Shown here one piece after another: positions 17,353 through 25,407 of a stretch of 64,000 nucleotides of DNA. The translations under genes and the position numbers were made by a program. The DNA is from Syntrophaceae bacterium. GTDB taxonomy: Bacteria > Desulfobacterota > Syntrophia > Syntrophales > UBA2192. The notes beneath the pieces were generated by a model. That model had not been told where the DNA came from, made no database searches, and saw only the letters and a program-made list of their open reading frames with translations. The stretch covers positions 248,001 to 312,000 of the forward strand of contig JABLXY010000001.1 of the NCBI GenBank assembly GCA_013177795.1, written 5' to 3'. Positions within the stretch are counted from its first letter, which is position 1. Every line of letters begins with the position of its first letter.

Positions 17353-19080
17353 TCAGGCGGACGAGGCCGCCGCGATGTCCCGGACCTTCAGCTGGATGCT
17401 CGAGGAACCGTTCCAGGTGTTGATCTGGGGGGTGAAGGCGATGTCGAGGCGCACACCCTCGACGTTCTGCGCGTAATCGCCCCGGTTGAACCAGATCGAG
17501 CTGCAGGAGACCCCGTCGCCGTAGACCCGCATCTTGAGATGCTTGTTGCCCACGACGGTGGGGTAGGAGACCTGGACGTTGCGGGAACAGATGATGGGCT
17601 CGGAGTTTTGAATCCCGAAGGGGGCAAGCCGGTCGAACTGGGACACGAGATCGTGGGTGACCTGGCTCAGGCTGCACTGGGCATCGATGCGGGTTTCCTG
17701 GACCAGTTCCTGCACGACGAGCCCCCCCTTCACGATCTCCCCGAGCACCTCGCCGAGCTTTTCGATGTCCCCCTCTTTCACCGAGATCCCCGCGGCGTAG
17801 CGGTGCCCGCCGTAGGAGATGAGCAGGGGGTCGCAGAGCTTGAGACCCTCGTACAGGTTGAATTCGGCGATGCTGCGCCCCGACCCCTTGCCGATGCCGT
17901 CCTTGAGGCTGATGAGGATCGTGGGGCGGTAGAAGCGGTCGACGACGCGGGAGGCGACGATCCCGATCACGCCGGGGTGCCACTCCGGCGACGCCAGCAC
18001 GAGGGCCCCCTTCTCCTTCGCGTTTCCCATGGAGTCGATCCGGGCCATGATCTCGTCGAAGATCGTCTTCTCCAGGCGCTGCCGCTCCCGGTTGCACGCA
18101 TCGAGCCGGGCGGCGATCCGCTGGGCCTCGATGGTATCTTCCGTCAGGAGGAGCCTCACGGCGTCGTCCGGGGTTCCCACCCGGCCAGCCGCATTGATGC
18201 GGGGAATGAGGGCGAAGGAGGCCACGCCCGAGTCGATCACCGTGTTGCCCAGGCCGGCCGTGTCCCGAAGCGCCTTGAGACCCACCCGCCGATCCTCGTT
18301 GAGCAGTTCGAGGCCGATCCGGGCGAAGATACGGTTTTCGTCGACCAGCGGTGACAAATCGCCGATCGTCCCCAGGGCGACGAGGTCGAGATAGTCCCTG
18401 AGATTCGGGTAGGGACGCTGCGACCAGAATCCGATGTTGCGAAGCCCTCCCCGCAGCGCGATCAGGAAGTTGAAGACGATGCCGACGCCGGCCAGGTGCT
18501 TGAACGGGAAGGGGCAGTCGCTGCGGTTGGGGTTGATGACCGCCACGGCCGCGGGCAGCGTCTCCGGGACCTCGTGATGGTCCAGGACGATCGTGTCGAT
18601 GCCCTGCGTGCGGGCGTATTCGATCTCCTCCCGGTCCGACACCCCGCAGTCGACCGTGACGATCAGCCGGACATCCTGTGCCTTGAGGCGGTCAATGGCC
18701 TTTCGGTTCAGGCTGTAGCCCTCGTCGACCCGGTCGGGGATGTAGTACATGACGCCGTCGTGGATCCCGCGGAGGAAGCGGTACAGGATCGCCAGGGAGG
18801 TGATGCCGTCGACATCGTAGTCGCCGTAGATCGCCACCGTCTCCCCGCCCTGGACCGCACGGATGAGGCGCGCCACGCCCTCCTTCATGTCTTTCATGAG
18901 GAAGGGGCTGTGCAGGTCGTGCAGTGACGGGTTCAGGTAGCGCCGCGCCGTCTCGAGATCGTTGATGCCGCGGTTGATGAGAATCTGGGATACGATGGGG
19001 TTCAGCTTGAATTCCTTTGAGAAAAGAGAACGGGTGTCCTCTTTGACTTCAGACAGTTTCCATCGCGTGATCGGCAGCAT
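17353..19080 (-). CDS. recJ: Single-stranded-DNA-specific exonuclease RecJ
   Basis: 575 residues, full family length. DHH-superfamily motifs in order: YGDYDVDGIT (motif I), TVDCGVSD (II), LDHHEVPE (III, the DHH signature), FKHLAGVGIVFNFL (IV), then the DHHA1 part GKGSGRSIAEFNLYEGL with SYGGHRYAAGIS, and a C-terminal OB domain. It degrades ssDNA 5' to 3' in RecF-pathway recombination and mismatch and base-excision repair. No clear Shine-Dalgarno precedes the ATG at 19080. A promoter lies at 19148-19175. Confidence 0.95.
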   Translation of the reverse strand: MLPITRWKLSEVKEDTRSLFSKEFKLNPIVSQILINRGINDLETARRYLNPSLHDLHSPFLMKDMKEGVARLIRAVQGGETVAIYGDYDVDGITSLAILYRFLRGIHDGVMYYIPDRVDEGYSLNRKAIDRLKAQDVRLIVTVDCGVSDREEIEYARTQGIDTIVLDHHEVPETLPAAVAVINPNRSDCPFPFKHLAGVGIVFNFLIALRGGLRNIGFWSQRPYPNLRDYLDLVALGTIGDLSPLVDENRIFARIGLELLNEDRRVGLKALRDTAGLGNTVIDSGVASFALIPRINAAGRVGTPDDAVRLLLTEDTIEAQRIAARLDACNRERQRLEKTIFDEIMARIDSMGNAKEKGALVLASPEWHPGVIGIVASRVVDRFYRPTILISLKDGIGKGSGRSIAEFNLYEGLKLCDPLLISYGGHRYAAGISVKEGDIEKLGEVLGEIVKGGLVVQELVQETRIDAQCSLSQVTHDLVSQFDRLAPFGIQNSEPIICSRNVQVSYPTVVGNKHLKMRVYGDGVSCSSIWFNRGDYAQNVEGVRLDIAFTPQINTWNGSSSIQLKVRDIAAASSA

Positions 19081-19147
19081 AGAAAGACTAGTTTCCGCGG
19101 CCCGGATAAGGGCCTGCGTCGTGGGCGCCTGGGATAGAGTCGTGTTT

Positions 19148-19197
19148 ATATTAACAGCGTCGGGCTTGCTGTCAAGGGAAGAATTATTCTCCCTTGA
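19148..19197 (-). promoter_or_regulatory. recJ promoter overlapped by an inverted repeat
   Basis: Read on the minus strand: TTGACA (19175-19170), 16-nt spacer, TAATAT (19153-19148). An 8-bp perfect inverted repeat, TCAAGGGA (19172-19179) with TCCCTTGA (19190-19197), overlaps the -35 and could be an operator or hairpin. The rest of the 353-bp gap (19198-19433) shows no gene that I can support. Confidence 0.55.
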
Positions 19198-19433
19198 TCT
19201 TTGATGGTGCCGATGTTACGGATATCGCAGGATTTCCTGAGAGGCCCGATCGGGCAAGGCGCAAGGCCTCTTCGCCGTTCGTGGCATTCCGCATCGCGCC
19301 TTCCCGATCACCTGCGAGGGTTGCAACGGAGCGCGGAAGGACAGCACGCGCAGGGAAGCGCCCGCGTTCCGGAATGAATCCGTCCGTGAGGAGGGCGCCG
19401 CAGGGGATGCGGTGACTCCTGTCCAAAGGTAAC

Positions 19434-20216
19434 ATGCTGCTCAACACGCATACCTGGCTGCTGAGGGAATACGCCGGGACCCGCCTGGGGCCGGACAACC
19501 TCGACATCCTCGTCTACAACGTCATGCCCGACATCCTTCCCATTCATCGGGCAATCACACCCGAGATGACCCACCGGATGGAGAGACTCCACCCCATGCC
19601 GCCGGGCCGGGAGAGGGCCCGGTTCATCCAGTTTCACCTGCTCGTCGACGACCTGTCCCACCACGGCCACATCACGCACCGCGGCCACGACCGTTCCGAA
19701 AACGAATCGGGGGGCTACGCCTTCCTCAAAGGGGCTGCGCTCGCGGAGGACATGCTGGGAATGCACCGGCGGCTCGGCAGGCCCATCGACAGGGACGAGG
19801 CGCTCTACCGCTCCCACCTCGTCATCGAGATGGCCGTGGACCTGGTGATTTACAGGCGAAACCCGGGGATCGTGGACCTCTTTTCGCGGGCCGTGGAGTC
19901 CACACTCGAGAACGGCGTCGCCACAGTCGTCGACACGCTGGCCTGGGCCTACGCGATATCGGGCGGACTCGCAAGGGATGCGCTGCTGCAGGGGCTGGCG
20001 GCCTACAGGCAGGAGATCCTGCGGCGGTCGGTGAGCCTCGAGGGGCGGATCGACCTGTTCCTGTGGAAATTCTACCGGGGTGAGGCCGGGGATTCGGTGC
20101 GTCAGGGCGTGAGGGATCTCCTGGAGAAGGGAATCGAAAGCGTCGCCGACCACGAAAACTTCCTGTCGGCGACGCTTCGGGAGATCGCTGCGTCGGGTTT
20201 TTCCAGCGGTCTATAG
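19434..20216 (+). CDS. Uncharacterised His-rich protein
   Basis: 260 residues, all-helical by composition, no signal peptide. It has many paired histidines and acidic residues in positions suggestive of metal binding: NTHTW near the N-terminus, [10 protein letters not shown], then [19 protein letters not shown] around residues 68-84, and [13 protein letters not shown]. The pattern resembles helical zinc-dependent hydrolases of the phospholipase C/P1-nuclease kind, but I cannot assign the family. The RBS is weak (AAAGG). The last 6 bp overlap the convergent rpmB gene. Confidence 0.6.
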   Translation: MLLNTHTWLLREYAGTRLGPDNLDILVYNVMPDILPIHRAITPEMTHRMERLHPMPPGRERARFIQFHLLVDDLSHHGHITHRGHDRSENESGGYAFLKGAALAEDMLGMHRRLGRPIDRDEALYRSHLVIEMAVDLVIYRRNPGIVDLFSRAVESTLENGVATVVDTLAWAYAISGGLARDALLQGLAAYRQEILRRSVSLEGRIDLFLWKFYRGEAGDSVRQGVRDLLEKGIESVADHENFLSATLREIAASGFSSGL

Positions 20217-20405
20217 GGCCTTGCGCACGGAGCCCGAACGCAGGCAGCGGGTGCAGACCTTCATCCGCTTCACGGACCCCTTGCTGTCCACGACCTGGAG
20301 CTTCTGGAGATTGGGGTACCAGACGCGTTTCGTCTTGTTGTTGGCGTGGCTGACGTTGTGACCCACCACCGGGCCCTTGCCGCAGACATCGCACACTCTG
20401 GCCAT
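20211..20405 (-). CDS. rpmB: 50S ribosomal protein L28
   Basis: 64 residues, matching L28. [22 protein letters not shown] is followed by [11 protein letters not shown] and the C-terminal [13 protein letters not shown]. It is a zinc-binding (C+) form with Cys5, Cys8, Cys51 and Cys54. The ATG at 20405 has RBS GAGAGGTGA. It is a single gene with its own promoter-like sequence and is not linked to rpmG here. Its stop lies inside the end of the convergent gene. Confidence 0.95.
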   Translation of the reverse strand: MARVCDVCGKGPVVGHNVSHANNKTKRVWYPNLQKLQVVDSKGSVKRMKVCTRCLRSGSVRKAL

Positions 20406-20437
20406 AACCGTCACCTCTCGAAAAGAATCGGTCCGCT

Positions 20438-20466
20438 TATCTAAACCAACGGCGGAGGGAATGCAA
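20438..20466 (-). promoter_or_regulatory. Possible rpmB promoter
   Basis: Minus strand: TTGCAT (20466-20461), 17-nt spacer, TAGATA (20443-20438), about 33 bp from the rpmB start. The hexamers are moderate matches. Confidence 0.35.
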
Positions 20467-20473
20467 GCGTTTT

Positions 20474-21781
20474 TTAGTTCTTCATCGAGGGGGGCTGTCC
20501 CGTCGACTCGAGAACCAGCATCCAGATGTTGCCCCTGGGGTCGATCATTTTCCGCTGGGCGGCAACGGCCCGGAGCGGCAGGTGCACGTAGGCGTCGTTG
20601 ACGAGACCCACGAGCATGCCCGTCTTTCCCGCCATCCCCGCGTGGACGGCGTACTGGGCGAGCACGCCGCACATGATGCTGTCACTGGCGTTGGCGGGCA
20701 CGCTGCGGATGATGTAGCTCGGGTCGATGTACTTGAGGTTGATTTCGATGGCCCTCTTGCGGAAGTATTCCTCGATCCGGTCCCTCAGGAGGACCCCGAT
20801 GTCATGGAGACGGATGTTGCCCGATGCATCGCGGCGCACCGGCCCTTTCCGGGCGAAGAGGTTCTGCCCTGCGCCCTCGGCCACGATGATGACGGCATGA
20901 TGCCGGGCCAGCATCCGCTTCTCGAGATGGCGGAGGAACCCCTTCTCCCCCTCGAGGTCGAACGGCACTTCGGGGATGAGGACGAAATTCGCATCCCCCG
21001 AGGCCAGGGCCGCTGACGCGGCGATGTGACCGGACTGTCGTCCCATCAGCTTCACGAGGCCGATCCCCATGGGGGCCCCCTTCGCCTCCACGTGGGCGCA
21101 CTGGATCGTCTTGACGGCCTCGGAGATGGCCGTGTCGAAACCGAAACTCTTCTGGATGAGAACGAGGTCGTTGTCGATCGTCTTGGGGATGCCGATCACG
21201 CCGATTTTCAGTTTCCGGCGGGCCGTCTCCTCCGTGATCAGCTGGGCGGCCCGCATCGTGCCGTCGCCGCCGATGACGAAGAAGAGATTGATGTTCATCC
21301 GCTCCAGGGAGTCCACCATCTCGGTGATGCTTTGGCCGCCCCTGGAGGAGGAGAGGATGCTGCCTCCGAGGTCCTGGATGTCCTTCACCACGTCCGGGGT
21401 CAGTTCGAGGAATTCGTGGCCGTATCGCGGGATCAGGCCCTGGAAGCCGTACCTCACGCCGATGATGTTCCGGACCCCGTAGCGGAAGTGGAGTTCCATG
21501 ACCAGGGCACGCAGCACGTCGTTGATCCCGGGGCACAGGCCTCCGCAGGAGACCACGGCCGCCTTGACCTTCTGGGGCTCGAAGTAGATCATCTCCCGGG
21601 GACCGGCCACTTCCAGGGACACCGATGACAGGGGCCGGGCCCGCCTTGGGTCCCGGGTGTCGACGGTGATGTCGCTCAGGACCCTTTCGGCATCGCTCTT
21701 GAAGTAGCCCACCGTGAGCGGCGAGGGGATCTTGGGCTTGCCCAGGGTGTCGATCTCGAAATCGGTCTGCATCTTTTTCAT
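20474..21781 (-). CDS. 6-phosphofructokinase (TP0108/plant-like clade)
   Basis: 435 residues from ATG 21781, which overlaps the stop of the preceding gene as ATGA. Phosphofructokinase motifs: [11 protein letters not shown] near residue 80, [12 protein letters not shown], the nucleotide loop [10 protein letters not shown], catalytic [10 protein letters not shown] (base Asp), and [23 protein letters not shown]. It phosphorylates fructose 6-phosphate. Gly rather than Asp in GGDG suggests ATP rather than pyrophosphate as donor, but this clade needs assay. The ~70-residue N-terminal extension is normal for the clade. Confidence 0.88.
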   Translation of the reverse strand: MKKMQTDFEIDTLGKPKIPSPLTVGYFKSDAERVLSDITVDTRDPRRARPLSSVSLEVAGPREMIYFEPQKVKAAVVSCGGLCPGINDVLRALVMELHFRYGVRNIIGVRYGFQGLIPRYGHEFLELTPDVVKDIQDLGGSILSSSRGGQSITEMVDSLERMNINLFFVIGGDGTMRAAQLITEETARRKLKIGVIGIPKTIDNDLVLIQKSFGFDTAISEAVKTIQCAHVEAKGAPMGIGLVKLMGRQSGHIAASAALASGDANFVLIPEVPFDLEGEKGFLRHLEKRMLARHHAVIIVAEGAGQNLFARKGPVRRDASGNIRLHDIGVLLRDRIEEYFRKRAIEINLKYIDPSYIIRSVPANASDSIMCGVLAQYAVHAGMAGKTGMLVGLVNDAYVHLPLRAVAAQRKMIDPRGNIWMLVLESTGQPPSMKN

Positions 21782-23226
21782 CTCTCTGAATCTCCCGCTG
21801 CGAGCTGGCCGGCCTTCATTCCCGAGAGCACCTCCCCCTCGAACCCGAGGCCCGCGAAGGTCATCCCACCGGTCAAAAGGACGTTCGGACGGTGGGAGCG
21901 GACCGGGAAGGTCATCAGGCCGGGTAGGGAGAGGCCCGTGAACCGGTACCGGGGGTTCACGACCTGCTGGTAACGCCTGGAGACATCGATGGAGCCGTCG
22001 AGATCCATGAACTCGATGCTCTCTCGCAGGAAGGGCAGAAACCCTTCCAGCGACAGGAGCACGTCGTCGGCCGCGGCCGCGAGCTCGCCGTTCGCCATCT
22101 CGACGGGGGATCGGGGCAGAAGCGCCGTAATCGCAAGTGTCCGCTTGCCGGGGGGCGCCAGGGCCGTGTCGTCGGCGACGTTCGCTTCGAGGAACAGGAA
22201 GGGGCACGCCGCCTCTGCGGAGGGCTCGGAGATGTGGATGACGTATTCGCCCATGCGGTCGGGGAGCCCCCGGTTGTCGACCCCCAGGTGGAGGGTGAAG
22301 GGAAACAGGCGCGTTTCCACCTTTCGGAGCCGGCGGGCGAGCCTCGAGAACCTTCCATCCGACGACAGGACCTTTTCCAAGGCAGGTGACTTCGTGCTGA
22401 TGACGAGTCTCTGCGCCAGCAGGCCGGCCGGCTTGCCCTTTGTCCGGATGTCCACCTCGATCCTGCCGCCCGCACGGACGGCCTCGACCGCACAGGGTGA
22501 AAGGGTTTCACCGCGCAGGTCCTCGTAGCGCTTGCGGAGCTGTTCGAGCATGCGGTGCTTGCCCCCGAAGTGGTAGTAGAGCCCGCGCCACGGAAGCGAG
22601 AGCAGGTAGGCCGAGGAAAGGGGCTTGGCATGGTTGACATGCAGGTTCGACAGCAGGGTGAACTCCGAGTCGAAGACGGCCCCCAGGGAGGGCCTCTTTG
22701 CGACGGCGCGGATCTTCTGCTCGAGCCGCCAGATTTCGCCCATGACGAAGGGCATGTCGAGGCAGCTCTTCATCAGGCCCTTGAGGGATCGGTCCCGGGT
22801 CTCGAGGGTTTCGCGGACCGCGCGCTCGAGGGTTTCCCCCACCTTGGCGACGGACTGGTACAGGGCCTGGAGCTGCTTTTCCTCGCCGGGATACTCCCGG
22901 CCGAGATCGTGCAGGAGGGCGTCGCGGTCGAGGAAGAAGTCGATGCGGTGCTCCGGCAGGATCACCTGCAGGGCCGGGTTCAGCGGCGATGCGCGGGAGG
23001 GTTCCGGCAGCGGGATGTTGAGCTCCGACAGCAGGCGCGAAAAAACCTGCCCCAGGCCGAAGCCGCTCCATGGGAAGGGGTCGATGTTGAAGACGTATCC
23101 CGAGCGCGAGAGGCAATCCTCGAGGCCGGACTCGGAGACCAGCAGGGTCTTTCGGCCGTAGCGGGCGGCAAGCAGGGCGGCGATGAGGGAACTGAGGTCG
23201 CTGCCGATGACGATCACGTCGTACAT
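21778..23226 (-). CDS. CrtI/phytoene-desaturase-like FAD-dependent oxidoreductase
   Basis: 482 residues from ATG 23226 (MYDVIVIGSDLSSL). Rossmann N-terminus, LVSES after strand 2, a long helical substrate region, and the C-terminal FAD-closing motif VLLTGGMTFAGLGFEGEVLSGMKAG. The dinucleotide glycine motif is GSDLSS rather than GxGxxG, so FAD binding may be altered. The family includes carotenoid desaturases and isomerases and many uncharacterised oxidoreductases. No carotenoid genes are nearby, so function is open. It is translationally coupled to the phosphofructokinase through a 4-bp overlap. Confidence 0.75.
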   Translation of the reverse strand: MYDVIVIGSDLSSLIAALLAARYGRKTLLVSESGLEDCLSRSGYVFNIDPFPWSGFGLGQVFSRLLSELNIPLPEPSRASPLNPALQVILPEHRIDFFLDRDALLHDLGREYPGEEKQLQALYQSVAKVGETLERAVRETLETRDRSLKGLMKSCLDMPFVMGEIWRLEQKIRAVAKRPSLGAVFDSEFTLLSNLHVNHAKPLSSAYLLSLPWRGLYYHFGGKHRMLEQLRKRYEDLRGETLSPCAVEAVRAGGRIEVDIRTKGKPAGLLAQRLVISTKSPALEKVLSSDGRFSRLARRLRKVETRLFPFTLHLGVDNRGLPDRMGEYVIHISEPSAEAACPFLFLEANVADDTALAPPGKRTLAITALLPRSPVEMANGELAAAADDVLLSLEGFLPFLRESIEFMDLDGSIDVSRRYQQVVNPRYRFTGLSLPGLMTFPVRSHRPNVLLTGGMTFAGLGFEGEVLSGMKAGQLAAGDSER

Positions 23227-23359
23227 GGTTTGCGTTCCCGGCCTCCGGCGGAGGCCCTTCGGTGATGTCCCATTTTCCTGAAAGAGGCCCGTCCTGTCAA
23301 ATGCGATCATGGGGCCGGGGACGGTCCGCGGGCCGCCGCGAGGCCGTTTCGTTCGACCG

Positions 23360-23505
23360 CCCACGTTTCGGGACGGTTCCAGACGCCCTGCACTTTGCTG
23401 CCGCGATATCGGCCTCTGCGCCCGGTCATTCGGCTCCGCCGCCCGTTGAGAACCGTTTGCGCAAAGCCGTCTTGAGCGGGCCCTGGAAAACGTTTCACGG
23501 CCCTT
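23360..23505 (+). repeat. Dispersed structured intergenic repeat, copy B
   Basis: It lies in the 297-bp gap between purN and the CrtI-like gene. The right half is the best conserved against copy A: AGAACCGTTTGCGCAAAG at 23449-23466 against AGAACCGTTCGCGCAAAG at 15039-15056, with similarity continuing about 35 bp to the right. GACGGTTCCAGACGCCCTGCACT at the left aligns with the matching part of copy A. No gene is visible. Confidence 0.6.
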
Positions 23506-23523
23506 GGGAGGATCACAGATCCA

Positions 23524-24189
23524 TCAGAAGTCGGTAACGGGCGGGTTGTGCCGGGGACTGTCCTCCGGCTCCGGGTGATCCAGGATTCGGACCTTTCTCC
23601 CCTCGACGCGCAGCTTCCCCTCGGCGTAGAGGCGGATGGCCTGCGGGTAGATCCGGTGCTCTTCCTTGAGAATGCGCCGGGACAGGGTGTCCTCGGTGTC
23701 CGCGTCGTAGACGGGGACCACGGCCTGGATGATGACGGGCCCCGTGTCCACGCCCTCGTCGGCGAAGTGCACCGTGCAGCCGGAGAACTTCACCCCGTAG
23801 TCGAGGGCCTTCTTCTGGCCGTGGGTGCCGGGGAACGAGGGCAGAAGAGCCGGGTGGATGTTCATGACGCGCATCGGGAAGGCGCGCAGGAAAAGGGGGG
23901 AAAGGACCCGCATAAACCCGGCCAGCACAACCAGCTCCACGCCGTGTGCCTGCAGCGTTTCGACGACGCGGCGGTCGTATGCCTCCCGGTCGGCGAAGCC
24001 CGCGTGCTCGATCACGGCGGCCGCAATCCCGTGCTTTCGCGCCCGTTCGAGAGCAAAGGCCCCGGGGTTGTTGCTGACGACGATCGCGATCCGCGCGGGG
24101 AGGGTTCCCTTTTCGATGTTGTCGATGATGGACTGAAGGTTTGATCCGCTCCCCGACACGAGGACGCCCAGGTTCACGATTCTCGGCAT
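23524..24189 (-). CDS. purN: Phosphoribosylglycinamide formyltransferase 1
   Basis: 221 residues; ATG 24189 with RBS GGAGG. It transfers a formyl group from 10-formyl-THF to GAR in purine synthesis. Motifs: LVSGSGSNLQSII (phosphate binding), VLAGFMRVL, catalytic MNIHPALLPSFPGTHG (Asn and His) and FADEGVDTGPVI (Asp). The tail of ~20 residues beyond the core is polar. It lies 22 bp downstream of purM in a two-gene purine operon. Confidence 0.96.
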   Translation of the reverse strand: MPRIVNLGVLVSGSGSNLQSIIDNIEKGTLPARIAIVVSNNPGAFALERARKHGIAAAVIEHAGFADREAYDRRVVETLQAHGVELVVLAGFMRVLSPLFLRAFPMRVMNIHPALLPSFPGTHGQKKALDYGVKFSGCTVHFADEGVDTGPVIIQAVVPVYDADTEDTLSRRILKEEHRIYPQAIRLYAEGKLRVEGRKVRILDHPEPEDSPRHNPPVTDF

Positions 24190-24211
24190 GGATGGCCTCC
24201 GGCACTCCGCA

Positions 24212-25255
24212 TCAGGCGATGATGACGGGTTGAGCGTCTTGCTGCCGCTTCTCGATCGAACCGATCAGGTATGCCTTCTCCCCCAGGGCACCCAGCCGCT
24301 CGAGGACCTCCGGCGCCGTTTCGCCGTCGACGATGATCATCATCCCGATTCCCATGTTGAAGACGCGGAACATCTCGGAGTCCTCAATGCGGCCGTGTTT
24401 CCGGATGGCCTGGAATACGGGGAGCTCCGGCCAGCTTCCCCGGTGGATCACGGCCGCGCAGCGCTCCGGGAGGATCCGGGGGATGTTGTCGTAGAAGCCG
24501 CCGCCCGTGATGTGGACGAGCCCCTTGAGGCTGAAGTTCTTGTTGAGATTGAGAATGCTCTTGACGTAGATCCTCGTCGGCGTGAGCAGCTCCTCGCCCA
24601 CCGGCAGAAGGAGGCCTTCCACGGGGTCATGGGCCTGGAGGCCGCAGCGGTCGAAGAAGACCTTGCGCGCCAGTGACAGGCCGTTGCTGTGAATGCCGCT
24701 CGAGGCCAGGCCGATGATCTTGTCGCCGATGCCGACCCGGGAGCCGTCGATGAGCCTTTCCGCCTCGACGATGCCGACGCAGAAGCCGACCAGCTCGTAG
24801 TCCCCCTCGCCGTAGAAGCCCGGCATCTCGGCCGTCTCGCCCCCCAGCAGGGCGCAACCCGCGTCCCGGCACCCCTTGACGACGCCCTCGATGAGCTGCC
24901 GGCCGATCTCAATGTCGATGGCGCCCGACGCGATGTAATCGAGGAAGAACAGGGGCTCGGCGCCCTGGACGACCACGTCGTTGACGGACATGGCCACGAG
25001 GTCGATGCCGATCGTGTTGTAGCGGTTCATCATGCGCGCGATGCTGAGCTTCGTGCCCACGCCGTCCGTGGATGCAACGAGGACGGGGTCCCTGTATTTG
25101 ACCTTGTCGAGATGGAACAGCCCCCCGAAACCCCCGAGGCCGCCCATGACCTCCTTGCGGAACGTGGTCTTGACGAGCGGCTTGATCACATCGACAAACC
25201 GGTTCCCCTTGTCGATGTCGACCCCGGAGTCCTTGTACGTCACGTTGCCCCCCAT
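24212..25255 (-). CDS. purM: Phosphoribosylformylglycinamidine cyclo-ligase (AIR synthetase)
   Basis: 347 residues, full length; ATG 25255 with RBS GGGGGAG. It closes the imidazole ring of FGAM using ATP. Motifs: YKDSGVDIDKGNRFV, GGFGGLF, DGVGTKLSIA, MSVNDVVVQGAEPLFFLDYIA, LLGGETAEMPG, LASSGIHSNGLSL and the C-terminal VFNMGIGM. First gene of the purM-purN operon; a promoter is visible at 25329-25357. Confidence 0.97.
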   Translation of the reverse strand: MGGNVTYKDSGVDIDKGNRFVDVIKPLVKTTFRKEVMGGLGGFGGLFHLDKVKYRDPVLVASTDGVGTKLSIARMMNRYNTIGIDLVAMSVNDVVVQGAEPLFFLDYIASGAIDIEIGRQLIEGVVKGCRDAGCALLGGETAEMPGFYGEGDYELVGFCVGIVEAERLIDGSRVGIGDKIIGLASSGIHSNGLSLARKVFFDRCGLQAHDPVEGLLLPVGEELLTPTRIYVKSILNLNKNFSLKGLVHITGGGFYDNIPRILPERCAAVIHRGSWPELPVFQAIRKHGRIEDSEMFRVFNMGIGMMIIVDGETAPEVLERLGALGEKAYLIGSIEKRQQDAQPVIIA

Positions 25256-25328
25256 AAGCTCCCCCAGGCTGCGCTTCAGAAAGCGGCTGAGCGGTCGGAC
25301 GGAAACCGATCACTGGACAGCCGCAGGA

Positions 25329-25357
25329 ACCATATCCGAAAGCGGCGGGCTTGTCAA
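25329..25357 (-). promoter_or_regulatory. purM-purN promoter
   Basis: Minus strand: TTGACA (25357-25352), 17-nt spacer, TATGGT (25334-25329). It lies 74 bp from the purM start in the gap divergent from recG. Confidence 0.6.
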
Positions 25358-25407
25358 TTCGTTCCTGAGCCGACAGGCAACTCGAGCCTTGTGCGGGGAA
25401 GGTAAAT

